This document shows positions 1 to 7,659 of a stretch of 64,000 bases of DNA, one piece after another. The notes under the pieces were generated by a model. It was not told where the DNA came from, ran no database searches, and saw only the letters and a list, made by a program, of their open reading frames with translations. Numbering within the stretch: the first letter of the stretch is position 1; each line of letters begins with the position of its first letter. The DNA comes from Edaphobacter sp. 12200R-103 (GTDB lineage: Bacteria > Acidobacteriota > Terriglobia > Terriglobales > Acidobacteriaceae), in NCBI RefSeq assembly GCF_010093025.1, contig NZ_CP048114.1, positions 3,410,001 to 3,474,000 on the forward strand, read 5' to 3'. The position numbers and the translations under genes are program-made.

Positions 1-49
1 CCGGGTGCCCCATCTTCGCGACGGCTTCATCGTCGCTAAGATGGGTTTG
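1..49. repeat. dispersed palindromic repeat, copy 1
   Basis: Imperfect palindrome beginning GGGTGCCCCATCTTCGCG and ending CGCTAAGATGGG. The same sequence, reverse-complemented, recurs inside mnmG near 27533-27588, and a diverged copy in this orientation lies at 28450-28507. Here it lies just downstream of the last gene of the phage-like cassette. It may continue beyond the left edge of the window. Confidence 0.7.
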
Positions 50-74
50 CAGGATGCACGCTGCAGCCAAACCT

Positions 75-332
75 CTATCCCTTCGCCCAAACACTCGCAT
101 TCAGGCACTCCACCACGCCATCCACAATCGCGCTCAGCCCCGCGGTAAACCGATCCGCATCGACGATCTGCTTCGCAGCCACCGCATCCGTAATGTTCAG
201 CGCCGCGCCCACAATCTCGAGCGCAGCCTTCTTCTTGTGCTCGCCGCCACCGTCCCCGATCAGCGCCTCTGTCCCATGCAGCGCGGCCGGCAGAAACGCC
301 AGCGCGCGCAGAAAGATCTTCAGGAAATCCAT
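75..332 (-). CDS. small phage-associated protein, holin-like candidate
   Basis: 85 residues starting at MDFLKIFLRA. This start was preferred over an upstream in-frame ATG because a strong AGGAGG lies about 5 bases before it. The N-terminus (residues 3-16) is hydrophobic, followed by a charged GGGEHKKKAALEIV segment and a C-terminal helix-like stretch ending in VVECLNASVWAKG. It is the last visible gene of the minus-strand phage cassette, just behind a coiled-coil/membrane protein, which is a common position for lysis accessory genes. I do not recognise a specific family; holin or holin-associated is an inference from size, context and pattern. The protein at 16529-16912 has a similar overall plan. 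Confidence 0.5.
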   Translation of the reverse strand: MDFLKIFLRALAFLPAALHGTEALIGDGGGEHKKKAALEIVGAALNITDAVAAKQIVDADRFTAGLSAIVDGVVECLNASVWAKG

Positions 333-360
333 CGCGTCCTCCTTAGATTTTTTCTGTCCG

Positions 361-576
361 CTACCGTCGGAAGTAGTCAATGGCGAGATGCGCCAGCGTC
401 ACCAGTGCGCCTACTGCCGTCGTAAATCCCTTCACCCGCTGCACACTGCGCTCGTGCCGCTCCACGCGCTCTTCAATCTGGGTCAGCCTTCCCGGCTGCC
501 CAATCCCCATCAACTGGTCCATCTGGCTCTTCAAAACACGCAAGTCCCCCAGGACCTGTCCTTCAAACTCCGTCAT
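361..576 (-). CDS. small coiled-coil membrane protein, XhlA-like
   Basis: 71 residues. Residues 1-45 form a charged, heptad-like helical region (LRVLKSQMDQL, then IEERVERHERSVQRV). They are followed by one hydrophobic segment (about 48-66, GFTTAVGALVTLAHLAI) and a short basic tail, YFRR. This plan matches phage XhlA-type holin-accessory proteins, in which a cytoplasmic coiled coil precedes a single membrane span. It sits between the large tail protein and the holin-like candidate. Assignment is by architecture only. Confidence 0.55.
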   Translation of the reverse strand: MTEFEGQVLGDLRVLKSQMDQLMGIGQPGRLTQIEERVERHERSVQRVKGFTTAVGALVTLAHLAIDYFRR

Positions 577-601
577 GCCACACCCCCACCTCTACCCGTC
601 C

Positions 602-2938
602 TCATGCGACGGGCAGGTTCGTAAACACAGCACTGGAAAAACGCGAGTACACCGGCGGATTCGATCCGTCGTACATGCGCACGTAGTAGCGCTCCGCCTG
701 CGCCTCGCGAGGAATCGAGAAGCTGCGCACCGGGCTTCGCAGCACCAGGTCCTGATCGACGAAGGGACCGAAGTCCCAGTCGCGCCGCCGCACCTCGAAG
801 CCTCCATCCGCAGGAGGATCAATGCCCGCATCGATCTGCAACGCCGTCCCGGTTGCACTCACCAGCGCTAGGTTCTGCAGATTCGCCAGCACCGCTCCCG
901 GAGCGCTCGCCGCCGTCTCCGGCAGCAGAGCATCGACTGCCACGGACTCCGACAGCTTCATCCCCAGGCCTTCGGCCCAGTCGTTCGCAAACGCGATGCG
1001 ATACTGCCGCAACTCCGGACGCGCATGCCCATCCTCGATGGTCACGTTCCGCACGATCACCTTGAGGGAGTCTCCGCCGGAGCGAAGATCGAGCACATCG
1101 CCCGGCCAGATGTCCTCCGCCGGATTCGTCGCTGCATAGCTGCCCGAGACCGCCGCCGACCTGCTCCCGGCAAAGCGCAGCACCGCCTGGGCCGCGGCCT
1201 CGCAGTCCTGCGAGCTCCGCGCCGGAGGATGCATCACCTTGCCCGTCCACTGCGCCGCACCAGGAATACCGCCCTGCTGCTCCGCCGCCACGCTGGCCGC
1301 ATCGCTCAGCCGTGCCACCGCTCGCCGCCGTCCGCGATACCACACGGTGAAGCGCTCGCCCACGACAGGAATCCTGCCCGCAAAGAACGTAATCCTCCCC
1401 GCAGGCGACACCATGCAGTCCACACCCTCGCCCGCCGCGCCCGTCATGCGGGTCAGCTGCGATCCATCGGAGAACGTGCTCACCATCCACACCGAGCCCG
1501 CCTGCCGGATGCGACAGTATCCGATCGAACCCACCAGCTCCACGCTGTTGACCGCGGCATACGTGCATCGGGCAGGCGACGTCACCACTGTGCTTGAGTA
1601 CAGCACGGTCGCCGGAGTATTCGACGCTGCGCCCTGATCGACCAGCTCGAACAACAGCGACATCGGCGCATCGACCGAGCCACCGCCGTAGGCCTCCATG
1701 ACGCCGTCCACCATCGTGTACCAGGTCTGCAGCACACGCTCTGTCTCCGGGCAGTGCAGCCGTATGCGCAGCGTGTAGTTGTGGCCGTTCTGCACCGTGA
1801 ACGGCGTCCCTACCTCGACCCCGTTGACGAACGGAACCAGCAGCGTCGCTCCTCCGCTCTGGCGCACGTTGTATCCGGCAAAGCAGTTCGAAGCCAGCAC
1901 CGGCCCGTTGTACAGCCCACATACGATTCCCGTGCTTGGGCTGTTGAGCACAACACTGCCCGCCTCGACCACCAGCGTTCCACCCATCTCAATCAGATCG
2001 AGCGCAGCAAGTGTCGTTTGGCCATCAAGGCCGTTTCCCCCTGCAATCGTCAGACCCGCAGACGTGATCGAAAGAAACGACCCCGGATCGCTACGCTTCC
2101 AGATGCGCGGGTTGATCGTCCCCTGGTTGAAGCTGTCGAGAAAGATCTGCGAGGACGTCGTGCTGGCCGCGGTATGAGTAATTCGCGTCGGACGATACGG
2201 TGCCTCCGCAAGGTCGAAGACGCTGGTCGTGCCATCGCCCTGAAAGGTCTCCGCGATATACGCCGCCGGCTCCATGTCACCGCTCAGCGTCACATCGTTC
2301 GCCAGCTCGCGGACAGAGGCCGTGCGCAGCGCAGCGACATTCAACGTGCCGTCTCCATCGTTCAGCACATGGATGGTGGCACCAGCCGTGCGCAGGCTGA
2401 CCGCGCCATCCAGCACACGGTACGAGCCATACGCCGCACTCGCGATCTCACCAGCATTTGCGGACCAGGATGCTGCCTGCGCAGGCGCAAAGACCCCGAC
2501 CGTTCCTCCGTCCTCCACCTGCCCGGTCGTAAACAGCCCCGCATCGACGCGGTCCGTCAGGGTCCGCAGCAGCTCTCCGCTGGACTGCGCGAGCCCCGTG
2601 CCGCCGGGCGAGACCGTCTGCTTGTCGAGCAGCCACTCATCGCTCACCGCGCTGAACATCAGCCGATGCACCGGCCCTGTCGTCGTCACACCCGCGTAGA
2701 TCTTCGCAGGTTCGGTCGCCAGGTATCCGGTAAACAGTACCGTCCCATCATCCGTTGTCACCACGACACGCGCGCGGCGCACAGGCTCTGGCAGCGTAGT
2801 CGCACTCAGGCCGAGCATCCCCGAGCAGCGCGAAGGAGCATTCAGCGTGCGCTCTATCTTCAGCGGTCCATCGGCTGCGACTGCGTCGCTGTAGTCACGC
2901 GCCCCCGTACCATCGAGATTGTCGATCGTGATCCTCAC
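602..2938 (-). CDS. large phage tail-like structural protein
   Basis: 778 residues with a GTG start that overlaps the portal stop codon in a GTGA arrangement, implying translational coupling. The N-terminal ~230 residues (MRITIDNLDGTG onward) resemble the early domains of tail-hub or baseplate-like proteins. The middle (about 270-440) looks like a concanavalin/jelly-roll domain (FLDSFNQGTINPRIWKRSD). The later part contains an ordered beta-rich segment with DIWPGDVLDLRSGG, and the last ~90 residues look like an Ig/fibronectin-type strand region. No signal peptide is seen. Its place behind the portal and ahead of the holin-like genes fits a tail or host-interaction role. The specific function is not recognised. 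Confidence 0.6.
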   Translation of the reverse strand: MRITIDNLDGTGARDYSDAVAADGPLKIERTLNAPSRCSGMLGLSATTLPEPVRRARVVVTTDDGTVLFTGYLATEPAKIYAGVTTTGPVHRLMFSAVSDEWLLDKQTVSPGGTGLAQSSGELLRTLTDRVDAGLFTTGQVEDGGTVGVFAPAQAASWSANAGEIASAAYGSYRVLDGAVSLRTAGATIHVLNDGDGTLNVAALRTASVRELANDVTLSGDMEPAAYIAETFQGDGTTSVFDLAEAPYRPTRITHTAASTTSSQIFLDSFNQGTINPRIWKRSDPGSFLSITSAGLTIAGGNGLDGQTTLAALDLIEMGGTLVVEAGSVVLNSPSTGIVCGLYNGPVLASNCFAGYNVRQSGGATLLVPFVNGVEVGTPFTVQNGHNYTLRIRLHCPETERVLQTWYTMVDGVMEAYGGGSVDAPMSLLFELVDQGAASNTPATVLYSSTVVTSPARCTYAAVNSVELVGSIGYCRIRQAGSVWMVSTFSDGSQLTRMTGAAGEGVDCMVSPAGRITFFAGRIPVVGERFTVWYRGRRRAVARLSDAASVAAEQQGGIPGAAQWTGKVMHPPARSSQDCEAAAQAVLRFAGSRSAAVSGSYAATNPAEDIWPGDVLDLRSGGDSLKVIVRNVTIEDGHARPELRQYRIAFANDWAEGLGMKLSESVAVDALLPETAASAPGAVLANLQNLALVSATGTALQIDAGIDPPADGGFEVRRRDWDFGPFVDQDLVLRSPVRSFSIPREAQAERYYVRMYDGSNPPVYSRFSSAVFTNLPVA

Positions 2939-4179
2939 GAGAGCGCCTCCTTCTGGGCGAGCGGAGGAAGTCCCCGCATTGCCCGCACCTCATCGACCGT
3001 CAGCACGCCAGCCTCGAGCAAAGTCTTCTGGATCGCGGCCTCGCTGGCCTCGTCTCGGCCTTCCAGCTCGTTGAAGCAGAACTCGAACTCGCGCCAGCCC
3101 AGCTTCTTGGCAAACAGGTCGCGCGTGATGTGCTCCGCAATCAGCTTGGCCACCGGAACCACCGCGCTCTGGAAGGCCTCATCCGCCAGCTCCCCGGCGG
3201 TCGAGCGGTTGACATCGCCAGCCACGCCCAGCAGCATCGGCGGAAGCTCAAAAGCGTTGGCGATCATGCGGATCAGCAGCTCCTGCCACTGCAGCCGCAG
3301 GTCGGCATCCGTACCACCGGCAAAGCGCAGCACTTCGGGTTTCTTCTCGCTGCTCAGCACTGGTACGCGCCCCGTGCCTTCAATCTCGTCCTGCCACCAG
3401 CGAATCAGGCGGTCGTGCTGCTCCGGCGTCGCCTCGTTCAGCCACAGCGCATACTGCACCACCGAGTTCGAGGCCAGCCGACCCGCATAGCGCTGCGCGC
3501 TCACAAACTGGTTGACCGTCTCGAAAGCCACCTCCAGTCGCCCCAGGCCGAACGGCGTATGCGTCCGTGGATTCAGCCGCACATACATCAGCTCGTCGTC
3601 GCGTAAGGCAATCTGCGATTGCTCGCCCAGCCGGCCCGTCGCCTGCGCGTAACGCGGCTTATCGGCCTGACCATCCCACTGGCTATTGACCTGGATGGTC
3701 GCACCGTCCACGGCCCACAACCGGAACGGCTGCTGCGGATCGCCGGTCGCCTCCATCTCCACCGCGCCGAAGCCGCCCACCAGCAGGTCTTCGATCACCT
3801 GCTCCCACAACACGCGGAAGCTATCTGCCGCGTTTGGCTCTTCGAGACAGCGCCGCAACACCGCCAGCCGCTCCGCCGCGTTCTCTACGTCGGCCGGGTT
3901 GTAGCCGCGACGAACGCGCACCTGCCAGTCCATGCTGGCCACCTTGTCCTTCACGACGTTGATGGCGCGGCGCACCACCGGGGTCTCGGCAAACCGGCGC
4001 AGGTTGGCCGGCGTCGGCTTCGGCAGAGCATCCTGCCCAAGCCGCGCTCCACGATACGGCGTCAGGATCGCAGGTAGCGTCTTCGTCTTTCGCTCGCCCG
4101 TTGCAGGGTCCTGCTGCGCCGCCGCGTCCACGCCCGCTACTCTCTGCCAGACGTCCTTCACTGCTTCTCGAACTCCCAT
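2935..4179 (-). CDS. phage portal protein
   Basis: 414 residues. Portal hallmarks are a helical stem-like region, the stretch VRRAINVVKDKVASMDWQV near residues 70-90 and ELMYVRLNPRTHTPFGLGRL around 200. A late segment (PPMLLGVAGDVNRSTAG, then EAFQSAVVPVAKLIAEHI) is typical of HK97-type portals, where the NRSTAG-like motif precedes the C-terminal helix. The portal forms the dodecameric ring at the capsid vertex through which terminase pumps DNA. A terminator-like hairpin lies 35-70 bases upstream of its ATG; a purine-rich GGATGAGGTGAG precedes the start. It is separated from terminase by the HipA-like and DUF3037 genes, which is an unusual order. Confidence 0.85.
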   Translation of the reverse strand: MGVREAVKDVWQRVAGVDAAAQQDPATGERKTKTLPAILTPYRGARLGQDALPKPTPANLRRFAETPVVRRAINVVKDKVASMDWQVRVRRGYNPADVENAAERLAVLRRCLEEPNAADSFRVLWEQVIEDLLVGGFGAVEMEATGDPQQPFRLWAVDGATIQVNSQWDGQADKPRYAQATGRLGEQSQIALRDDELMYVRLNPRTHTPFGLGRLEVAFETVNQFVSAQRYAGRLASNSVVQYALWLNEATPEQHDRLIRWWQDEIEGTGRVPVLSSEKKPEVLRFAGGTDADLRLQWQELLIRMIANAFELPPMLLGVAGDVNRSTAGELADEAFQSAVVPVAKLIAEHITRDLFAKKLGWREFEFCFNELEGRDEASEAAIQKTLLEAGVLTVDEVRAMRGLPPLAQKEALS

Positions 4180-4213
4180 TCGCTCACCTCATCCCTTCGC
4201 TGTGATCTGCCGC

Positions 4214-4249
4214 TAAAAATGAAAAGGCACGGCCCATTGGCCATGCCTT
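4214..4249 (-). terminator. intrinsic terminator-like hairpin before the portal gene
   Basis: Read on the minus strand, AAGGCATGGCC pairs with GGCCGTGCCTT (one G-U pair, loop AATG), followed by TTCATTTTTAG. It lies between the DUF3037 stop and the portal start, so readthrough would be needed for portal expression from upstream promoters. Confidence 0.75.
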
Positions 4250-4294
4250 CGCTCGATCTCTTCGTCTCGTTGTGACGCTGTTCTCTGCTCTAGA

Positions 4295-5143
4295 TCAAAC
4301 CCTCAGCTCCAGCCGCGCCGTCTCGGCTACACGCGCCAGATCGCTCAACGTCACCACGCGGATCGCCTCGCGCTCCATCGCCTCTACGCCAAAGCGATAC
4401 CGCTCCACGGCCTCGTCTGCCCCATCCTCACTCATACGCAGCGGCTCGACAACCGCCGTCAGCTCCAGCCGCGCACGCTCCACCCGCTCCACTCCTTCGC
4501 GCAGCTGCGGGGCGGAGTACGCAAAGCCCTTCGCGGCCTCCACATCGCCTTCGAGCGAGACCGCCTGGAACATCCGGATCAGACTGCCTGCTGCACCCGC
4601 AGCGTCGGCCCTGTAGCCGCAATCAATCTTCATCGGATCGCCCGCACGCGTGTATAACGATGCCGCAATTCGCTTGCGCATCATCCCCCACACGCCCGCT
4701 CGCTCAAACTCGTTCCGCATGCTGCTCACGATAGCGGCCCTTCCGCTCTTCCGGCGCTCCTGCTTCCCTCGCAGCGGCTCGACGTACATGCGCAGCAGCT
4801 GTTCCATCTCGGCAGCCATGTTCTCCGCCAGCGAAGCCCGCGGCTCGCTGATCTGCACCGAGTTCGACAGCGTATCTTCGAGCAGCGTCAGCACCGGCTT
4901 CGTGTCGGCGGCGCCCAGTCGCAGCCGCTCGGCGATCTCGCCCTCGAGCGCCTCCAGCACCCCCAGGTCGGCATCGGCGTCCATGCAGCGAACCCGGCTC
5001 CAGTCGCGGGTAAACCGCACCACGGCATCCGCCGCCTCAGCGCCAGCCGGGCGCAGCACCACACCGATGTTGGTGAACTCGCCCTTCACCACATCCGGCA
5101 CATACCGGATGAGAAAGAACTCGCATGGAACCCGATCCGCCAA
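4295..5143 (-). CDS. DUF3037 family protein, partner of HipA-like kinase
   Basis: 282 residues from a TTG start preceded by CCGGAGG with 4-base spacing. The N-terminus (CEFFLIRYVPDVVKGEFTNI, then GVVL) is the signature of DUF3037: an FxxxRYxPd...geFxNiGV pattern. The C-terminal half is predicted helical and rich in Glu/Arg. It begins 25 bases after the HipA-like kinase stop, indicating a two-gene unit. From memory, HipA-like kinase and DUF3037 genes often occur as neighbours in bacterial genomes, but the function of the pair is not established. Here the pair sits inside a phage packaging module. An antitoxin, regulator or kinase-substrate role would be conjecture. Confidence 0.8.
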   Translation of the reverse strand: MADRVPCEFFLIRYVPDVVKGEFTNIGVVLRPAGAEAADAVVRFTRDWSRVRCMDADADLGVLEALEGEIAERLRLGAADTKPVLTLLEDTLSNSVQISEPRASLAENMAAEMEQLLRMYVEPLRGKQERRKSGRAAIVSSMRNEFERAGVWGMMRKRIAASLYTRAGDPMKIDCGYRADAAGAAGSLIRMFQAVSLEGDVEAAKGFAYSAPQLREGVERVERARLELTAVVEPLRMSEDGADEAVERYRFGVEAMEREAIRVVTLSDLARVAETARLELRV

Positions 5144-5168
5144 ACAACCTCCGGAGCGCCTTCGCGCT

Positions 5169-6035
5169 CTACATCACAAATTTTCCTGCACCGCCGGCCT
5201 CTGCGAACTGCCGCGGCACCATAACCTTCGTAACCTTGTTCCACATCGGGAACGGCTCGCGGTTCGAATCGCGAAACGACGCGATCAGCTCCCGCACCCG
5301 ACCCCGCCTCTGGAGCAGTTGCTCCATCAGGCGTTCCAGCTCGCTCATATCGCCGCCATACCACTCCGGCGGAACCTGCTCGGCGATGCTCCATAGCGTG
5401 CCCGGCGACATCGTCTCCACACGCCCCAGCCAGGGCTCAAAGCTCTCCCACCCCGTCACCATTTCATAGACACGGTTGCGCTGATAGACGCCTCGCAGCG
5501 GCGAGTCCGGGAAGTTCCACTCGCCCGCATTGAAGCAGAACCCCTGATCGATGAACGTGGCGCGATACCTCCGCTCGCGCGGCCTTCGCTCGAACACCGC
5601 CTGCCGCCCGTTGCAGTTGCCCGTCCACTTGTCGATCACCAGCATCCCGGCAAACTCCCGCAGGTTGCGCACCTCGTCCAGCTGCGGATCCGGCAGGTAG
5701 TCCACCACCTGGCCCGGCATCAGACCGCCGACAAACTGCGAGCCGAACTGCAGCCCCGGACTGTAGCGCTCGCGCACGCCGCGCGGAAGCTCGACCGTCA
5801 TGTCGAGCGTGTTCTTCACCAGCCATTCGGTCACCTCGACCACATCGCACGCCGGTACGGTCACCCCGGCGGCAGCGGCAAGGCGCGTCGCGATAAACTC
5901 GTTGGCGAGAACGCGGCGGTGCTGCGGGTTGTTCTGGAACTTCACCACCCACAGCTTGCCGTCCGCGCCCAGCATCAACTGGCTCTGCGCTCCGCCACGC
6001 ATTCTCCTGATCGCCTGTACCGCCAGAACCGCCAA
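5169..6035 (-). CDS. HipA-like kinase (HipA_2 type)
   Basis: 288 residues from a TTG start with AGAGGAAG upstream. Kinase-like features are KLWVVKFQNN (candidate ATP-anchoring Lys near residue 32), then VLANEFIATRLAAAAGVTVP (helix with conserved Glu), MLVIDKWTGNCNGRQAVF in the catalytic-loop position, and FIDQGFCFN in the metal-binding DFG-equivalent position. The family consensus at the loop is usually N-x-D-R; here N-C-N-G-R is seen, so the catalytic Asp may be replaced. HipA kinases phosphorylate aminoacyl-tRNA synthetases in toxin-antitoxin systems, but the short HipA_2 group is poorly characterised. It is followed by the DUF3037 gene and preceded by terminase. Confidence 0.8.
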   Translation of the reverse strand: MAVLAVQAIRRMRGGAQSQLMLGADGKLWVVKFQNNPQHRRVLANEFIATRLAAAAGVTVPACDVVEVTEWLVKNTLDMTVELPRGVRERYSPGLQFGSQFVGGLMPGQVVDYLPDPQLDEVRNLREFAGMLVIDKWTGNCNGRQAVFERRPRERRYRATFIDQGFCFNAGEWNFPDSPLRGVYQRNRVYEMVTGWESFEPWLGRVETMSPGTLWSIAEQVPPEWYGGDMSELERLMEQLLQRRGRVRELIASFRDSNREPFPMWNKVTKVMVPRQFAEAGGAGKFVM

Positions 6036-6111
6036 ACCGTCTTCCTCTCGCTCCAGCAGAATACAGCGTGCGGGCTATCGGATTCACTCCACGCCCAATC
6101 GTCCATACACG

Positions 6112-7572
6112 CTACGGTCGCACCAGCAGCTCCTCGCGCACCGCCTGCGCGATAGCCATCGCCATCAGGCAGTCATCGTGCGAGCCCGGAGCCGCTCCGG
6201 TGCGTCCATTCGCGCCGTTGATGAACGTCCTGCACTCTTCCAGCAGCCGTGCACTGGCGAAGATCTGCGGCGACTGCACCAGCAGCGCGCCCATGTGCGC
6301 GATGATGCGCGGCTTGTTCAGCGCCGTCGTCAGCCAGCCCGCCTGCCCATCCATCTGGTAGACCTCCGTGTAGCGATGAATACTGTCCAGATACGCCAGC
6401 ACGGCAGATCCGTGATTGTTGCGCTCCACCGCGATCTTCGCCCTCCCGTACTCGTGTGCAAGTTGAACTGCCGCAGCAGCAAGCTCCAGCGGATTCAGCC
6501 GCTGCCGCAGCTCCGCGCACTGCAGCCCTGTCCGTAGCTCGATCACCTGCACAGCGGCATAGTCTCCCGCTGCGCCGCCGCCTGCCGTATCCACGGCGAC
6601 CAGGTAGCGATTGCCCGGCACGGGAGGGAGCCAGATGTGCAGGCAGTCTCCGCGCCGTCTCTCCACTGGAGGCGTGACCTCCGCCAGCCGATCTTCAATC
6701 GCATCCACATCGAAGCAGCAGTCGCCCGTCGCCCGGAAGCAGCTCACCGGGTCCTCGGCGAACTCCTGCGAGCGCAGCGCCTGATAGCTCGTCTCGAGCA
6801 TCCGGCGATAGCCGATCTGCTCGGGCTTCAGATTCTTGCTCTCAATCAGTGCTTGCTCTTCATCCGTGAAATCTGTAACCGCAGCGGCTACATAAGCCTC
6901 TTCCATCCACCACGGAAAGAAGTGCTGCACCGTACCGTTCTCCAACGCATGATTCCACTCGCTGTAGAAGCAGCCGTACGCTCCGTTCGGTGTGGACTCG
7001 ATCACCAGCTCGCCCGAAGGCGACAGCGCCGCACGCAGGCCAGCCAGCGTCTCCTGCGCATCGCCCGGCCAGCGGCTCACCTCGCTCAGGTGCAGGTTCT
7101 GGATCGACAAGCCACGCCCTGCGCCCTCGTCGCCCGCACTCAAAATGCGAAACTCGCTGTCCAGCTCGGGAAAACTCATCTGCCCGGAGTTGGCACGGCT
7201 GCGCCGCAGCGGACCTTCGCGCGCCTCCTTCGGAAGCTGTTCCCAGAAGCGCTGCACCATCCGGAAGATTCCTTCAGCGGCTTCGCGGGTCTGGGCCACC
7301 TGTACGGTCAGGACACCTCTGGTTGTGATGGTCTTCATGAACATCCGCGCCGCCACCCAGGTCGTTACACCCATCTGCCGTGCCTTCAGGACGATGTTCC
7401 ATTGCTTTCGCCGCTCTTCAAAGGCGCGCTGCACTGCATTCGCTTCGAGCGGTCGCACCTTGCCGTCGCGGTCGCGAACCTTCAGGGTCTCCCGCACCGC
7501 CCGGACCATACCGTCCGGGCTGCCGTCGATCCCGCGCCCCAGCTCCTCCAAACCTTCGATATCCCATATCAT
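6112..7572 (-). CDS. phage terminase large subunit (TerL)
   Basis: 486 residues from ATG at 7572 (MIWDIEGLEELG); an in-frame extension to 7653 crosses the terminator hairpin and is rejected. The ATPase part shows a Walker A-like KARQMGVTT (about 63-71), a coupling region, and Walker B-like NLHLSEVSRW followed by ELVIESTPNG. The nuclease part shows YLVAVDTAGGGAAGDYAAV (first acidic residue), KIAVERNNHG, and late GSHDDCLMAMAIA, all in family order. TerL packages DNA into proheads with ATP hydrolysis and cuts the concatemer. No small terminase subunit was recognised nearby. Confidence 0.9.
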   Translation of the reverse strand: MIWDIEGLEELGRGIDGSPDGMVRAVRETLKVRDRDGKVRPLEANAVQRAFEERRKQWNIVLKARQMGVTTWVAARMFMKTITTRGVLTVQVAQTREAAEGIFRMVQRFWEQLPKEAREGPLRRSRANSGQMSFPELDSEFRILSAGDEGAGRGLSIQNLHLSEVSRWPGDAQETLAGLRAALSPSGELVIESTPNGAYGCFYSEWNHALENGTVQHFFPWWMEEAYVAAAVTDFTDEEQALIESKNLKPEQIGYRRMLETSYQALRSQEFAEDPVSCFRATGDCCFDVDAIEDRLAEVTPPVERRRGDCLHIWLPPVPGNRYLVAVDTAGGGAAGDYAAVQVIELRTGLQCAELRQRLNPLELAAAAVQLAHEYGRAKIAVERNNHGSAVLAYLDSIHRYTEVYQMDGQAGWLTTALNKPRIIAHMGALLVQSPQIFASARLLEECRTFINGANGRTGAAPGSHDDCLMAMAIAQAVREELLVRP

Positions 7573-7599
7573 CTCCACCCGCCGTTTCTCGAGGTCGCT

Positions 7600-7637
7600 A
7601 AAAAATGGGCGGCCAGAGCCCCCAACTCCAGCCGCCC
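7600..7637 (-). terminator. intrinsic terminator-like hairpin before terminase
   Basis: On the minus strand GGGCGGC pairs with GCCGCCC, with a second short stem toward the loop, followed directly by ATTTTTTAG. It sits between the fibre gene stop (7660) and the terminase start (7572). Confidence 0.65.
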
Positions 7638-7659
7638 GCACCGCCCACTCCATCTCCCC

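Noticed and set aside
1754..3490. Long plus-strand open frame (578 codons) opposite the tail and portal genes
   Set aside because: Antisense shadow of GC-rich coding DNA: the translation is Arg/His/Ala rich without motifs, and the minus-strand proteins are convincing.
5240..5265. GGTTCGAATCGCG, tRNA T-loop-like sequence
   Set aside because: It lies inside the HipA-like kinase gene and has no matching acceptor or anticodon arms around it.
7573..7653. N-terminal extension of terminase
   Set aside because: It would run through a hairpin and T-tract; ATG at 7572 fits better.
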